Below, piece after piece: positions 1 through 10,241 of a DNA stretch of 64,000 nucleotides; positions within the stretch are counted from its first letter, which is position 1, and every line of letters begins with the position of its first letter. The DNA is taken from assembly GCF_001720395.1 (NCBI RefSeq), contig NZ_MDTU01000001.1, positions 1,442,211 to 1,506,210 on the forward strand, read 5' to 3'. The notes under the pieces were generated by a model, which saw only the letters and a program-made list of their open reading frames with translations, was not told the DNA's origin and ran no database searches. The position numbers and the translations under genes were made by a program. The DNA is from Piscirickettsia litoralis. Lineage in GTDB: Bacteria > Pseudomonadota > Gammaproteobacteria > Piscirickettsiales > Piscirickettsiaceae.

Positions 1-899
1 TTAAGCCTGAATAATACAGCCAGGCCGTCATCATCAAACCACCCACTAACATGCACAAGGACCCAAGCCCCATCCAAAAGCGAATACTTAAATACTTCAC
101 GCCAAAACCACCGATAAAGCTAGTGACCATTAACGCTAAGGCATTTAAACCAAACCAATAACCAAATTCTGTTTTGGCAATCCCCAAACGATCAATTAAT
201 AAATAAGGTGAAAAAGAAAAAAACAAAAACAACACGCTAAAACTGCAGAGCGTCACTAAACTATGAAAGAAAAATTGCCGATGCAAAAAATAACGCTCGA
301 TACACCCGCAAACAAGCTTTAATATTCAATAACTCCGTTTGGCGCTTATGGCAAGTCTCTTGCAAGCCAATCATCATCTGCACACACAGCAAGACCCCAC
401 AGATTGCTAACACCCAAAAAGTCATTTGCCACGATAAATAACTACCAATAAAGGGGGCAAACACCGGCGCTAATGCCACCGCACTAGAAATGTAACTGAT
501 CACATGAGCACCGCCCTCTCCCTCATAGACATCACGAACAATGGCATTGACAGCAACCATACAGCAACAAGCCCCCATGCCTTGGATAAAGCGCGCCGCC
601 ACCAACCACTCGGCATTAGGTGATAAAGCAGTGAGAACAGATGCACTGATGTACAAAAAAAAGCCGGTATACACGACCTTCAAACGCCCAAAGGCATCAC
701 TTAGTGGCCCGACAATAATCTGCCCCACCCCCAGCGCTAAAATAAAAATACTTAAGCTCCACTGGATCCAATGCACCTTATCAGGCCACAATGCCTGCAA
801 ATCTGGAATCGAGGGAATATACATATCCATGGCAATAGCAGACATAAAATTCAATGGAAACAACATAATAACGGTAAGAAACGTGCTTTTTCCCACCAT
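1..899 (-). pseudogene. Bcr/CflA-type MFS drug-efflux transporter, frameshifted and cut by the window edge
   Basis: Inner-membrane multidrug exporter of the major facilitator superfamily. The N-terminal half shows the family's MDMYIPS segment after TM1, a GPLSDAFGR loop between TM2 and TM3 and a RFIQGMG stretch in TM4. The ATG at 899 is preferred over an upstream GTG because a GGAGAGGG ribosome site sits just before it. The frame stops near position 261, but the next frame continues as clean membrane protein (RQFFFHSLVTLC onward) to the window edge. Removing one base from the six-base A/T run at 285-290 joins them. It is divergent from a DMT exporter and marR gene, which suggests shared control. 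Family confident; whether the break is real is not. Confidence 0.8.
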
Positions 900-980
900 A
901 TTCACCCTCTCCACTGAATTGCGCTTATAACCGTAAAGTATAGCAATCGAATAAAATAAACTTGAATTATAATCAACATT

Positions 981-1009
981 AAATATAATAAATAAAGTTT
1001 ATTATATTT
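981..1009. promoter_or_regulatory. 29-bp perfect palindrome, candidate MarR operator
   Basis: Two 12-base arms, AAATATAATAAA and TTTATTATATTT, flank a 5-base centre. The palindrome ends 10 bases before the DMT exporter ATG and lies in the divergent spacer shared with the MFS exporter. A MarR-family regulator is encoded directly behind the DMT gene, so autoregulation through this site is a natural reading. The palindrome is seen in the sequence; binding is inference. It is A/T only except for one base, so some of the symmetry could be compositional. Confidence 0.5.
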
Positions 1010-1019
1010 TGGACTTGAG

Positions 1020-1938
1020 ATGACACATTCAGCAACTCTAAAGGGCATAGTACTCACCTTATTTAGCGCCTTAAGTTATGCGAGCCTGGCGGCAGTTATT
1101 AAAAACCACCCAGAAGTTCCATTGAGTCTCTTTGTTTTTGCTCAGAGCCTGATTTGCTTGATCTTGATATTGCCGATTATTGGCAAACAAAACCGAACAT
1201 CGGTAAAGAATCAATTTAAAACCAATTACCTTCATTTTCATATCATCCGCGCTTTATTTAGCCTGGGCATCAGCTATTGCTTATTTTTTCGCCTTAAAAA
1301 CGATCCCCCTTGTCAATGGAGTCTTGCTATCTAATACCGCAGCCTTATTTACGCCATTTTTAGCCTTGATATTTTTCAGACAGAAAATCAACCACAAACT
1401 TTGGCCGGTGATCATTATTGGCTTTATTGGCGTTGCAATTATCTTAAACCCTAGTCAAGCAGGCTTTTTACATGGGGGCGCTCTCTTCGCTCTTGCCGCC
1501 GGAGCCTGTGTATCCTCTTCTATGCTCTTTATCCGTAGAACCGCTGATCAGGACTCAGGCCTCACCAGTGCCTTTTATTACTTTTTTCTCTCCAGCATTA
1601 TTTCGGGCATTTTCCTTCTCATCAATCAGCCTGATTTGTCTATTCACTTTATCCCGGTGATTCTGACCACCGGTCTATTATTCTTTTTTACCCAGTTCCC
1701 CCTCACACTTGCCTTGCAACTTATTGATGCACAAGTCGTTTCAACGCTGTATTACAGTAATATCGTCTTTGCCGTTCTCATTGCTGTTATTTTCTTGCAT
1801 GCAGCCACAAGCTTACTTATGCTAGGCGGCATAGTTTTGGTCTGCCTCTCAGGCATCGGCTGCATTTATATTCAAAATCAACACAAAAAGAGCAAATCAG
1901 GAGCGCTAACCTCTCATGCAACAACTCGACGAACTTGA
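1020..1938 (+). pseudogene. EamA/DMT-family permease, frameshifted
   Basis: Drug/metabolite-transporter superfamily protein with about ten membrane segments in two EamA repeats, roughly 305 residues when joined. The first frame ends at 1334 with a non-membrane tail, while the second frame reads through IPLVNGVLLSNTA from about 1291 to 1938. Removing one T from the six-T run at 1284-1289 joins them at LFFALK. The 3' end overlaps the marR start by 23 bases, so the two are probably cotranscribed. Substrate unknown. It is either a pseudogene or a sequencing error in an intact exporter. Confidence 0.8.
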
Positions 1939-2359
1939 ATTTCTTATCTGTGATGTCAGTAACTGGTGGCGGCGTATTTACTCCTCCAGCAGTCAGGGTC
2001 TTGGCATCGGTCCAACAGAACGCCGCGCGCTCTATGCCATCTACCAAAATCCAGGTCTCACTCAAGTTCAGCTCGCCGAATTTCTCGATATCGAGCCTCA
2101 AGGCTTGACGCGTATTCTCGATCATTTTGTTGACTTAAACTGGCTTAGAAAAGAAATCGCACCGAAGGATCGTCGCGCTCGTTGCCTTTATTTAACCTCC
2201 GCATCAAACCCGATTATCGAGAAGATCCGCGCCATCGGTGATGAGTTTCGTCCACAATCTCTAGAGAATATTAGCAATAACGAGCTTGAGAACTTTATTA
2301 ACACCATTAAAAAAATGAAAGAGAATCTTGCGACCATCAAGCTGAAAAAATCATCCTGA
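1916..2359 (+). CDS. MarR-family transcriptional regulator
   Basis: Winged-helix regulator of 147 residues, normal length for MarR proteins. The central part has the family's winged-helix pattern: an LTQVQLAEFLDIEP recognition region followed by the wing segment KDRRARCLYLT. The ATG lies inside the 3' end of the DMT exporter gene, a 23-base overlap implying one transcript. The likely job is local control of this exporter and of the divergent MFS exporter, using the palindrome at 981-1009. Ligand unknown. The target assignment rests only on gene position. Confidence 0.88.
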   Translation: MQQLDELEFLICDVSNWWRRIYSSSSQGLGIGPTERRALYAIYQNPGLTQVQLAEFLDIEPQGLTRILDHFVDLNWLRKEIAPKDRRARCLYLTSASNPIIEKIRAIGDEFRPQSLENISNNELENFINTIKKMKENLATIKLKKSS

Positions 2360-2419
2360 ACTCACAAGCCTCAGCGCAGTCTTACTCTACAGGTGAGTCT
2401 GTAACGCAAGGGGCCTAAC

Positions 2420-2644
2420 ATGCTAAGTAAACACCATAGTTTAAGCGAAGAATTTGCACCATATAAAGACACCTGTACGCAACTCAAACAAAACGACCAA
2501 GAATTTCACCACCTTTGGCACGAGTTTCATCATATTGATAAACAAATTAACAAGACCGAATCAGTGATGACGGCCTCCCACCTCAAGCGCCGACGCTTAA
2601 AAGTCCAAGACGAGATCTACGCACGCCTTAGGACCTGCGCTTGA
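2420..2644 (+). CDS. DUF465/YdcH-like small protein
   Basis: A 74-residue charged, helix-rich protein. The N-terminal LSEEF pattern and the C-terminal LKRRRLKVQDEIYARL resemble the YdcH/DUF465 family of short coiled-coil proteins whose members end in a K/R-rich LK(K/R)xKL-type helix. Function of the family is not established. An AGGGGCC sequence nine bases ahead of the ATG could serve as ribosome site. A strong terminator follows at 2680, so this is the last gene of the small plus-strand group. Confidence 0.7.
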   Translation: MLSKHHSLSEEFAPYKDTCTQLKQNDQEFHHLWHEFHHIDKQINKTESVMTASHLKRRRLKVQDEIYARLRTCA

Positions 2645-2679
2645 ATTCCAATTGACCTAATATATTCACTCACAAGATC

Positions 2680-2718
2680 ACTCCCCATCAATTAATTTAT
2701 TCTCATGGGGAGTTTTTT
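2680..2718 (+). terminator. Rho-independent terminator
   Basis: Perfect nine-base stem ACTCCCCAT/ATGGGGAGT with a 16-base AT-rich loop, followed by six T. It sits 35 bases after the DUF465 stop. Confidence 0.85.
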
Positions 2719-2848
2719 ATTTCAACAAAAACAATTATTCGGTAATATACCAGACAAAATTAAAATGAATATATACAAGGAAAAACGAGAAAACAAGCCA
2801 ACTTATTGAAAGTAATATAAAAATATAGCTTGCCCACTCGATACCATC

Positions 2849-3514
2849 ATGGTCATTAAAAAAAACACCCTTATTTCAATTTCTCTAGCATCAGGCACAC
2901 TGTTATTAAGCGCCTGCACCTCCCTAAACACAAACAGTACTAACTCACAAAAGCTGCCTTACACCCTCACCGCCTATAATGCTCAGTACGCACAAAGCTT
3001 TAACCTAAATATAAGCTCAGCCAGCCAGCTCCCTAAAGGGCTTGCCGCCATAGAACTAAGGCTTGCAGCGCTCACAAATCAGCAAGGGCAACGTTATTAC
3101 CAGTGCACGAGCACCCTCTATTTAGATAAAGCGATTCAATTCTGGTGGCCTCTAAAACGCGAAAAATCACGCTCAATCCCCTATCAACATGCGAGTCTTA
3201 AAGCATTTATCAGTAATGGCAGTTTAACCACCAATAAACATAACCAACTCGTACCACTTAACTTTAAAAGCGCCACCATCCTTTCTTTCAATCAAAATTA
3301 TACGCCAGACCTTACCCAACTCACCCTGCTCACTCCGTGCAGTGCCTATTCAACAGGAAAAAAAGCAGTTACTGAGATTTGGCTAGAAAAACAAGGGGGG
3401 CTTGACTTGCACCTTTCTAAAAGCCCAACCCCTAATTTAACGGACTTTTACCAGTTTAAATTACTTCAAGCCATTAACAATTATGCAAAAGTCATTCAAC
3501 ATTTTTCTGCATAA
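2849..3514 (+). CDS. predicted lipoprotein of unknown function
   Basis: A 221-residue protein with a clear lipoprotein signal: basic N-terminus, hydrophobic stretch and a lipobox LSAC with the acylated cysteine at residue 23. The mature part has no recognised domain and is rich in Ser, Thr, Asn and Gln, with two further cysteines that could form a disulfide. It stands alone between a terminator and convergent fkpB. I do not recognise the family. An eight-A run near the start (2858-2865) is in frame, unlike many homopolymers in this window. Confidence 0.7.
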   Translation: MVIKKNTLISISLASGTLLLSACTSLNTNSTNSQKLPYTLTAYNAQYAQSFNLNISSASQLPKGLAAIELRLAALTNQQGQRYYQCTSTLYLDKAIQFWWPLKREKSRSIPYQHASLKAFISNGSLTTNKHNQLVPLNFKSATILSFNQNYTPDLTQLTLLTPCSAYSTGKKAVTEIWLEKQGGLDLHLSKSPTPNLTDFYQFKLLQAINNYAKVIQHFSA

Positions 3515-3634
3515 CGCTTGAGGCTTATCTTGTGCTATTTACTCACTTCTACACTAAACATATCCATTCTCATGCAGATACATTTACTGTTAGGAATGCA
3601 TTTTAGGGCTGACACCTAATTTTATCTTGCAAAC

Positions 3635-3658
3635 GGCTGCTTTATGAATAAAACAGCC
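3635..3658 (-). terminator. possible hairpin terminator behind fkpB
   Basis: GGCTG/CAGCC plus six further near-perfect pairs around a two-base loop, downstream of fkpB on the minus strand. No T-run follows, so termination is uncertain; it may only be a stable RNA 3' end. Confidence 0.3.
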
Positions 3659-3683
3659 ATATAGCCAAAAAAAATCAGACAAG

Positions 3684-4130
3684 TTAAGAAGTAATTTCTG
3701 GATCAATATCAACAATTTCAATATCAAAGGTCACATTATGGCCACAAAGAGGATGATTAAAGTCGATAACAACCTCTTCACCTTCAATGCTACGCACTTG
3801 ACCCGGTAAACTGCCTTGCCCCATTTGTTCAAAGGCAATAATACTACCTACTTCTAGGGACATATCATCACCAAAGCGATGTTTATCAAAACGCTGGATA
3901 TTTTCTTCTCGCGGCTGGCCAAAACTTTCTTCAGGTTTTAAAGTAAATTTTTTCTTATCGCCAATACTCATACCAAGTAGTTTTTCTTGCAAGGCCGGCG
4001 TTAGGCTGCCGTCATTCATAATCGAACACATCGGCTTACCATTAACACGCGTGCTGTCTGCCGCTGAACCATCTTCTAACAATAACGAAAGATGAAAAAC
4101 AACCGCGCTATCTTCTTTAACTACTTTCAT
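3684..4130 (-). CDS. fkpB: FKBP-type peptidyl-prolyl isomerase FkpB/SlpA
   Basis: Cytosolic proline isomerase and chaperone of 148 residues, the usual SlpA length. It has the split FKBP fold with an inserted flap: an N-terminal VVFHLSLLLEDG strand, LLGMSIGDKK, the EESFGQPREENIQ segment and the C-terminal NHPLCGHNVTFDIEIV typical of SlpA-type enzymes. It follows lspA by six bases, the common ileS-lspA-fkpB order. ispH, which often comes next, is not found here; a convergent lipoprotein gene takes its place. Confidence 0.93.
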   Translation of the reverse strand: MKVVKEDSAVVFHLSLLLEDGSAADSTRVNGKPMCSIMNDGSLTPALQEKLLGMSIGDKKKFTLKPEESFGQPREENIQRFDKHRFGDDMSLEVGSIIAFEQMGQGSLPGQVRSIEGEEVVIDFNHPLCGHNVTFDIEIVDIDPEITS

Positions 4131-4136
4131 TTCTTA

Positions 4137-4634
4137 CTACTTCTTTTCACTTTTGCGTAATTGCTGCCAAATCAATAATACGGCACCAACACAAATGGCC
4201 GAGTCCGCAATATTAAAAGCCGGCCAATGATAACCTGCCACATGCACATCAATAAAATCAATCACATATCCAAAACGTAAGCGATCAATCACGTTACCTA
4301 AAGCACCGGCCAAAATCAAACTTAAACCTGCGGCAAATAAATGCTGATGACGTGGCATTTTCGCAAGCAATCTCACCACAACAACACAGACAATTAGAGC
4401 AATCGCCGTAAATAACCAACGTTGCCAACCACCTTGACCACTCAAGAAGCTAAAGGCCGCCCCCTGGTTATACAATAAGGTCCAGTTTAAAAACGACAAT
4501 ACATGATTAGGTTCAGCATAATGCAAAGAAGACTGCGCCCACCACTTGGAGCCTAAATCCAGCAACAAAGCAATCAGGCTGAGCCACAGGTAACGCAATT
4601 GCCCCTGTGTTTTACCCGGGTTCGAACTAGGCAT
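4137..4634 (-). CDS. lspA: lipoprotein signal peptidase (signal peptidase II)
   Basis: Inner-membrane aspartic protease that removes signal peptides from prolipoproteins after lipid attachment. About 165 residues with four membrane helices. Both catalytic aspartate motifs are present: [14 protein letters not shown] and FNIADSAI. I start at the ATG at 4634 (MPSSNPG), which overlaps the ileS stop by eight bases; the longer open frame upstream is only the ileS gene in another phase. The overlap suggests translational coupling. Its substrates include the several lipoproteins encoded in this window. Confidence 0.95.
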   Translation of the reverse strand: MPSSNPGKTQGQLRYLWLSLIALLLDLGSKWWAQSSLHYAEPNHVLSFLNWTLLYNQGAAFSFLSGQGGWQRWLFTAIALIVCVVVVRLLAKMPRHQHLFAAGLSLILAGALGNVIDRLRFGYVIDFIDVHVAGYHWPAFNIADSAICVGAVLLIWQQLRKSEKK

Positions 4635-7440
4635 ACACCCGTTCCTCACCGGCACCTTCAACGTTTTCAATACAACGGCCACAAAGTGTCGGATGATACG
4701 CATTTTCACCGACATCATCACGATGATGCCAACAACGCTCACACTTCGTCGCTTCTGAAGGCTGAACCATAACAATCAGACCATTTAATTCAGTATCAAC
4801 TCCAGTAGGTGCTTCAGCTAAGGGTTGTAAAGTCACTTGTGAGGTCATAAAGACAAAGCGCAACTCATCACCCAAGCTATTTAATTGCGCAAATAAATCG
4901 TCATTAACATATAGAGTCACCGCCGCATCTAAGGCTGAGCCGATCACATGCTCCGCACGCTTTTTCTCCAACTCTTTGTTAACAGTATTGCGAATATTCA
5001 TCATCTGAGTCCAGAAATCCTGACTGGCAACCTTCGTAGCAGAGACTTCATCAAAGTCATACCAAGTCGCTAAATGCACAGACTCTTCACGCTTTCCGGG
5101 CAAATATCCCCAAAGCTCATCGGCTGTAAAGCTTAAGATCGGCGCGAGCCAACGCACTAAGCCTTCTAAAATATGGAACATGGCTGTTTGTGCTGAACGA
5201 CGCGCTTTTGCGCTTGCTTTCATGGTGTACTGACGATCTTTAATGACATCCAAATAAAAACCGCCTAAATCCACGGCACAAAAATGATGGACCTTTTGAC
5301 AGGTCAAATGGAATTGATAGCTATTATAAGCCTCTATCACCTCTTCTTGTAATAACGCTGCTTTATCCATCACCCAACGATCAATAGCCACTAGATTATC
5401 ACTAGCAACTTTATCTTTACTTGGCTCAAAATCATGTAAATTCGCTAATAAAAAGCGGGCTGTATTACGCAAGCGACGGTACATATCGCTCGTACGTTTT
5501 AAAATTTCATCGGACACAACCATCTCTGTACTGTAATCGGTCGCTGCCGTCCATAAGCGCAACACATCCACCCCAAGTTTTTTAGCGACATCAAGCGGTG
5601 AAATGACATTCCCCAAGGATTTAGACATCTTGCGCCCTTGGCCATCAACGGTAAAGCCATGCGTTAATACCTCACGATAAGGCACTTCACCGCGTTCAGC
5701 TAAGGCGATTTTCAGTGACGATTGGAACCAGCCGCGGTGCTGATCAGAACCTTCTAAATATAAATCTGCTGGCGCTTTTAATTCTTCACGACGGCCCAAA
5801 ACGGTGGCATGCGTCGCTCCTGAATCAAACCAAACATCCAAAGTATCGGTCACTTTATCATAATGCTCAGCATCAGCGCCGAGTAACTCTTCTGCTTTTA
5901 GCTCAAACCAAGCATCTATACCGCCTTTCTCAACTAATAAAGCCACTTGTTCGATTAGCTCTTCGGTACGTGGGTGCAATTCACCGCTGCCTTTGTGCAC
6001 AAAGAAAGTAATCGGTGTACCCCAGGTGCGTTGACGGGAAATACACCAGTCCGGCGAGCCTTCAATCATCCCCTCGATACGCGCCTGCCCCCAACCCGGC
6101 AACCAAGTCACCTCTTTAATGGCTGAGAGTGCCTGCTCACGTAAACCTTCTTTATCCATACTGACGAACCATTGTTGGGTCGCACGGAAGATAATCGGGC
6201 TTTTATGGCGCCAACAATGCGGATAGCTATGCTCTATCGTCGTCGAATCAAGTAACTTACCTGCCTCTGCCAACGCTTTTAGAATCTCTGGATCCACCTT
6301 GCGAACATGCAAGCCTTCAAATAATGACGTTCCTGCGATAAAGCAGCCATTACCTCCGACTGGGTTTTCTAAAGGCAAATCATATTTTAAGCCGACTTGA
6401 TAATCTTCAGGGCCGTGCGCAGGTGCTGTATGCACTTGCCCGGTTCCAGATTCTGTTGTCACATGATCACCTAAGATTACCGGCACAATGCGATCCTTAA
6501 AGAGTGGGTGTTGCGCCTCTAAGCGCTCACAATCTGCCCCTTTAAAGTGAGCAATGATAGTAGCATCGGCAATATTCCAACGTGATTTGACTTGTTCAAC
6601 TAAATCACTCGCAGCAATTAGATACTCTTGACCGGTAAATAACACGCTGTACTCAATATCAGCACCCAGTGCGACCGCGCGATTGGCAGGCAAGGTCCAA
6701 GGCGTTGTCGTCCAAATAACGAATGATACCGAACGTGATTCATCAACCTTCTGCGCGGCCGGTACACAGTCCCAAAACGCTTTGTGGTCAACCACACTAA
6801 AGCGCACATCTATCGCTGGAGAAGTTTTATCTTCGTATTCCACTTCAGCTTCGGCCAGAGCCGAACCACAATCCACACACCAGTGCACCGGCTTATGGCC
6901 TTTGTGTAAGTGACCCCGTTTCACAATATGCCCTAAGGTACGGATAATATCCGCCTCAGTTTGGTAATCCATCGTCAAATATGGATGATCCCAATCGCCG
7001 AGCACCCCTAAACGCTTAAAGCTTTCACGCTGAATATCAATTTGAGACTTGGCATAGTCTCGGCATTTTTGACGAAAGGTCTTGGCATCCACTTTGACAC
7101 CGACTTTACCCACTTTTTTCTCAACGCGTAGCTCAATCGGTAGACCATGGCAATCCCAACCCGGCACATACGGGGCGTCAAGATTACTCAAATTTTTAGA
7201 CTTGACGATAATATCTTTTAAGGTTTTATTGACCGCATGACCGACGTGAATATCGCCATTGGCATAGGGAGGGCCATCATGCAAAATAAATTGCTCCTGA
7301 CCGGCACGTGCATCCCTGATTTTCTGGTAAATCTTCTTGGTATACCAGGTTTGTAAAATTCCAGGTTCACGTTGTGGCAAATTGCCTCTCATCGGGAATT
7401 TTGTTTCAGGAAGATTCAATGTGCTTTTATACTTGCTCAT
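4627..7440 (-). CDS. ileS: isoleucyl-tRNA synthetase
   Basis: Class I aminoacyl-tRNA synthetase of 937 residues that charges tRNA-Ile and edits valine. Visible landmarks are the HVGH version of the HIGH motif near residue 67, the editing domain with [12 protein letters not shown], the KMSKS loop in [11 protein letters not shown] and the C-terminal zinc ribbon CERCWHH...CGRC. Length is normal for bacterial IleS. It is intact despite six-T runs at 5578-5583 and 7114-7119. The pentanucleotide microsatellite sits just upstream, between it and ribF, within its leader. Confidence 0.98.
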   Translation of the reverse strand: MSKYKSTLNLPETKFPMRGNLPQREPGILQTWYTKKIYQKIRDARAGQEQFILHDGPPYANGDIHVGHAVNKTLKDIIVKSKNLSNLDAPYVPGWDCHGLPIELRVEKKVGKVGVKVDAKTFRQKCRDYAKSQIDIQRESFKRLGVLGDWDHPYLTMDYQTEADIIRTLGHIVKRGHLHKGHKPVHWCVDCGSALAEAEVEYEDKTSPAIDVRFSVVDHKAFWDCVPAAQKVDESRSVSFVIWTTTPWTLPANRAVALGADIEYSVLFTGQEYLIAASDLVEQVKSRWNIADATIIAHFKGADCERLEAQHPLFKDRIVPVILGDHVTTESGTGQVHTAPAHGPEDYQVGLKYDLPLENPVGGNGCFIAGTSLFEGLHVRKVDPEILKALAEAGKLLDSTTIEHSYPHCWRHKSPIIFRATQQWFVSMDKEGLREQALSAIKEVTWLPGWGQARIEGMIEGSPDWCISRQRTWGTPITFFVHKGSGELHPRTEELIEQVALLVEKGGIDAWFELKAEELLGADAEHYDKVTDTLDVWFDSGATHATVLGRREELKAPADLYLEGSDQHRGWFQSSLKIALAERGEVPYREVLTHGFTVDGQGRKMSKSLGNVISPLDVAKKLGVDVLRLWTAATDYSTEMVVSDEILKRTSDMYRRLRNTARFLLANLHDFEPSKDKVASDNLVAIDRWVMDKAALLQEEVIEAYNSYQFHLTCQKVHHFCAVDLGGFYLDVIKDRQYTMKASAKARRSAQTAMFHILEGLVRWLAPILSFTADELWGYLPGKREESVHLATWYDFDEVSATKVASQDFWTQMMNIRNTVNKELEKKRAEHVIGSALDAAVTLYVNDDLFAQLNSLGDELRFVFMTSQVTLQPLAEAPTGVDTELNGLIVMVQPSEATKCERCWHHRDDVGENAYHPTLCGRCIENVEGAGEERVYA

Positions 7441-7464
7441 GCCCTATTTAACCTTTATTTCAAC

Positions 7465-7514
7465 AATCTAATCTAATCTAATCTAATCTAATCTAATCTA
7501 ATCTAATCTAATCT
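7465..7514. repeat. pentanucleotide microsatellite (AATCT) x10
   Basis: Ten perfect copies of AATCT, followed by a partial copy. On the coding minus strand this is AGATT x10. It overlaps the last codons and stop of ribF and fills most of the ribF-ileS spacer. Changes in copy number would alter the RibF C-terminus and the ribF-ileS distance. Units of five bases are prone to slipped-strand mispairing. Confidence 0.97.
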
Positions 7515-8438
7515 AATTTCAGCCTGAAAAAAGGCTTTGGCCTTTTCAACATCGTTTAATATCTGAGCTTTTAATTCAGCAAACGACTCGAAACGCTGCT
7601 CACCGCGTAAGCGTGCTAAAAACTCAACGGTAATATGCTCACCATAAATTTCATGCTGAAAATCAAATAAATTCACCTCGAGCAACCAGCGTGTGCCGCC
7701 GACGGTCGGCCGCTGCCCCACATTCGCAACGCCGCATACGGTTTTGCCCTGCACTTGGCAAGAGACCACATACACCCCATGCAAAATACTCGGGCGTTTT
7801 AAGGCAATATTGGCCGTTGGAAAGCCGATCGTCCGCCCACGCTTATCGCCATGAATCACCCGGCCATTTAATTGATAAGCACGTCCGAGCAGTAATTTAG
7901 CCTGGTCAAAATCACTCTCATCAAGCGCCTGGCGAATGCCTGTACTGCTCACGCGCTTAGCATTTTGACTTAGAGTCACCACCGGGCTGGCGGTAAAGTT
8001 GTTTTCTGCGCCCCGCTTCGAAAGCAATGCAAAATCACCTTGACGCCCTTTACCAAAACGAAAATCATCACCAATCACCACATGCTTTACATTCAACTGG
8101 TCAAGCAAAATATTCTGGATAAATTCTTCTGCCGTAAGTTCAGCAAAGCTAGCATCAAAAGAAAGACACAACACCGCGTCAATCTTCTCATCGCTTAAAG
8201 CCAGTAATTTATCGCGTAAGGGAGTTAAGCGCCGTGGCGCTTCATTTTGTAAAAAAAATTCAGCAGGCTGCGGCTCGAATATAATCACCACCGCAGGCAA
8301 CCCTAAACGCTCAGCATGCGCTTTTAATTGTGCCAAAACGGACTGGTGACCTAAATGCACCCCATCAAAATTTCCTATTGTCGCCACAACTCCAGATGGG
8401 AATTGGCACTGCCCCCGACGATCACGTAGCACTTTCAT
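7503..8438 (-). CDS. ribF: bifunctional riboflavin kinase/FAD synthetase
   Basis: Makes FMN from riboflavin and then FAD, both ATP-dependent. The N-terminal nucleotidyltransferase domain carries IGNFDGVHLGH (residues about 22-32) and an SSTGIRQAL segment matching the family's ISST-R motif. The C-terminal kinase domain carries GDKRGRTIGFPTANI. About 311 residues, normal length. I choose the ATG at 8438 over the GTG one codon earlier. The last residues (RLD) and the stop are encoded inside the AATCT microsatellite, so the C-terminal tail may differ between strains. It precedes ileS, as in many gammaproteobacteria. Confidence 0.96.
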   Translation of the reverse strand: MKVLRDRRGQCQFPSGVVATIGNFDGVHLGHQSVLAQLKAHAERLGLPAVVIIFEPQPAEFFLQNEAPRRLTPLRDKLLALSDEKIDAVLCLSFDASFAELTAEEFIQNILLDQLNVKHVVIGDDFRFGKGRQGDFALLSKRGAENNFTASPVVTLSQNAKRVSSTGIRQALDESDFDQAKLLLGRAYQLNGRVIHGDKRGRTIGFPTANIALKRPSILHGVYVVSCQVQGKTVCGVANVGQRPTVGGTRWLLEVNLFDFQHEIYGEHITVEFLARLRGEQRFESFAELKAQILNDVEKAKAFFQAEIRLD

Positions 8439-8536
8439 CACTATTTGCTATCTGCCTACACTACTTATCTATAATTTCATGCGTGTTATAAATGATGCGA
8501 GTATACCGCAGATCCTGATAAAACGTAAGTTGCGCC

Positions 8537-10084
8537 TCACTTGGCTAAGAACGAAAATGCTGCTTGCGAACCCCTAAGCAATACAAAACGAAAAAAATAC
8601 AATCCAGCGACACCGAGAATCACTAAAATTAAGCCACCTAAACGCTGCCCCGCATGCCACTTTAGCCAAACTGCTGTGTCTGGCACACCAAAATAACAAA
8701 GCAGACTAATTAAACTGCTCGCGATAACGACTTTCCAGCACACCTGCCACCATAGCTTGGAAACACGATAAATGCCGTGCTTAACTAAACAGTAATACAA
8801 AAACACCATGTTAAAGATAGCGGAGAGTGATGTCGCCAGGGCAAGGCCTGCATGAGCGAGTGGGATAAATAAAGCGGCATTGAGCACTAGATTAAGTAAC
8901 ATTGCCCACACCGCAATACGCACTGGCGTTTTAATATTCTGCCGCGCATAAAATGCAGAAACCAACACTTTAATGGCAATAAAGGCAATCAGGCCAATGG
9001 CAAAGGCAATCAAGCTCTTCTGCGCCTGCAAGACATCTTGGGGACCAAAAGCACCGTATTGAAACAAGGTGGCAAGCAACGGCCCTGAGACAAAAGCAAT
9101 GCCGATGGCCGCGGGAACCGCAAGTAATAGCACCAAGCGCAAGGACCAATCGATGACATGGGCAAAGTTTTTCTCATCACCGCGACTAAAATAAGTTGAT
9201 AAGTGAGGCAAACAGACCGTTCCCAGTGCAACACCCAGCATGCCTAAAGGAAACTGCATCAGGCGATCCGAATAATAAAGCCATGCGATACTGCCTGTTT
9301 TTAAAAACGAGGCGAACACCGTATCCAATAATAAGCTGATCTGGGCCACAGACGCGCCAAAAATCGCGGGTCCCATCAGCTTTAAGACACGCTGCACCCC
9401 TGGAGAACTCCAACCCCAACGTGGCCACACCAGCATATTTTGACGCTTCAACGATGGAACCAAGAACAACAACTGAACAAAGCCTGCGGCCATCACGCCC
9501 CAAGCGACCGCATAAATACCCTGATCCGGACTGTAATAGACACCCAAGAAAGCCGCAATAATCAAGATAATATTGAGAATCACGGGAGTCACCGCCGGAA
9601 TCGCGAAACGATGGTAGCTATTGAGCACCCCGGCTAAGCAAGCGGTTAGAGAAATAGGAAGTAAATAGGGAAAAGTTAATCGTAGTAAATCAGTCGCAAG
9701 CGCAAGCTGACCTTTACCCTCTTGCACAAAGCCAGGCGCAAACACCATCACCCAATACTTCGCAGCGACCATGCCAAATACAGTCACAGCACATAATACA
9801 ACCGCTAACGTACCGATCACTCGAGATAAAAACAGCCTGACTTCTTCAACTGTTTGTTTTTCTTTATATTCTGAAAATATCGGCACAAAAGCTTGCGAGA
9901 ATGCCCCTTCGGCAAACAAACGACGCATAAAGTTTGGAATCTTAAATGCGACCAAAAACGCCCCCATTTGAGCGCTCGCACCAAATAAATGCGCAAAGAC
10001 CATATCGCGCACAAAACCTAAAATGCGTGAAAGCAAGGTCATAATACTGACAATAGAAATAGACTTAAGCAACGAACGACTCAT
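8537..10084 (-). CDS. murJ: lipid II flippase MurJ
   Basis: Moves lipid II across the inner membrane for peptidoglycan synthesis; MVF family of the MOP superfamily. 515 residues with about fourteen hydrophobic segments. The start shows the family pattern SRILGFVRDM near residues 20-29 and RRLFAEGAFSQAFVP near 54-68. It lies between ribF and the divergent rpsT, a common gammaproteobacterial arrangement. It is intact, as expected for an essential gene. Confidence 0.97.
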   Translation of the reverse strand: MSRSLLKSISIVSIMTLLSRILGFVRDMVFAHLFGASAQMGAFLVAFKIPNFMRRLFAEGAFSQAFVPIFSEYKEKQTVEEVRLFLSRVIGTLAVVLCAVTVFGMVAAKYWVMVFAPGFVQEGKGQLALATDLLRLTFPYLLPISLTACLAGVLNSYHRFAIPAVTPVILNIILIIAAFLGVYYSPDQGIYAVAWGVMAAGFVQLLFLVPSLKRQNMLVWPRWGWSSPGVQRVLKLMGPAIFGASVAQISLLLDTVFASFLKTGSIAWLYYSDRLMQFPLGMLGVALGTVCLPHLSTYFSRGDEKNFAHVIDWSLRLVLLLAVPAAIGIAFVSGPLLATLFQYGAFGPQDVLQAQKSLIAFAIGLIAFIAIKVLVSAFYARQNIKTPVRIAVWAMLLNLVLNAALFIPLAHAGLALATSLSAIFNMVFLYYCLVKHGIYRVSKLWWQVCWKVVIASSLISLLCYFGVPDTAVWLKWHAGQRLGGLILVILGVAGLYFFRFVLLRGSQAAFSFLAK

Positions 10085-10162
10085 AACGCCTTATAAAATC
10101 TAAACAAAAACGCATACCACTATACAAGATTCACTCATAATATAAAGTATGCTCTATAGATC

Positions 10163-10191
10163 TTGACAAACCAAGCCAAGATATGGACAAT
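10163..10191 (+). promoter_or_regulatory. sigma-70 promoter of rpsT
   Basis: A consensus -35 box TTGACA at 10163-10168 is followed after exactly 17 bases by GACAAT at 10186-10191, a near-consensus -10 box. It lies about 50 bases before the rpsT ATG in the murJ-rpsT divergent spacer. A strong promoter fits a ribosomal protein gene. Confidence 0.75.
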
Positions 10192-10241
10192 TGTGCACCT
10201 ATCGGTTTATAGGTTTTTAAGTACATTTTAAAGGTTAGAAA

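Noticed and set aside
541-930. 129-residue plus-strand open frame opposite the MFS gene
   Set aside because: It is antisense to clear membrane-protein coding and has no family pattern.
4635-4775. Longer start for lspA
   Set aside because: The extra 47 codons are ileS sequence in another phase; LspA homology begins at MPSSNPG.
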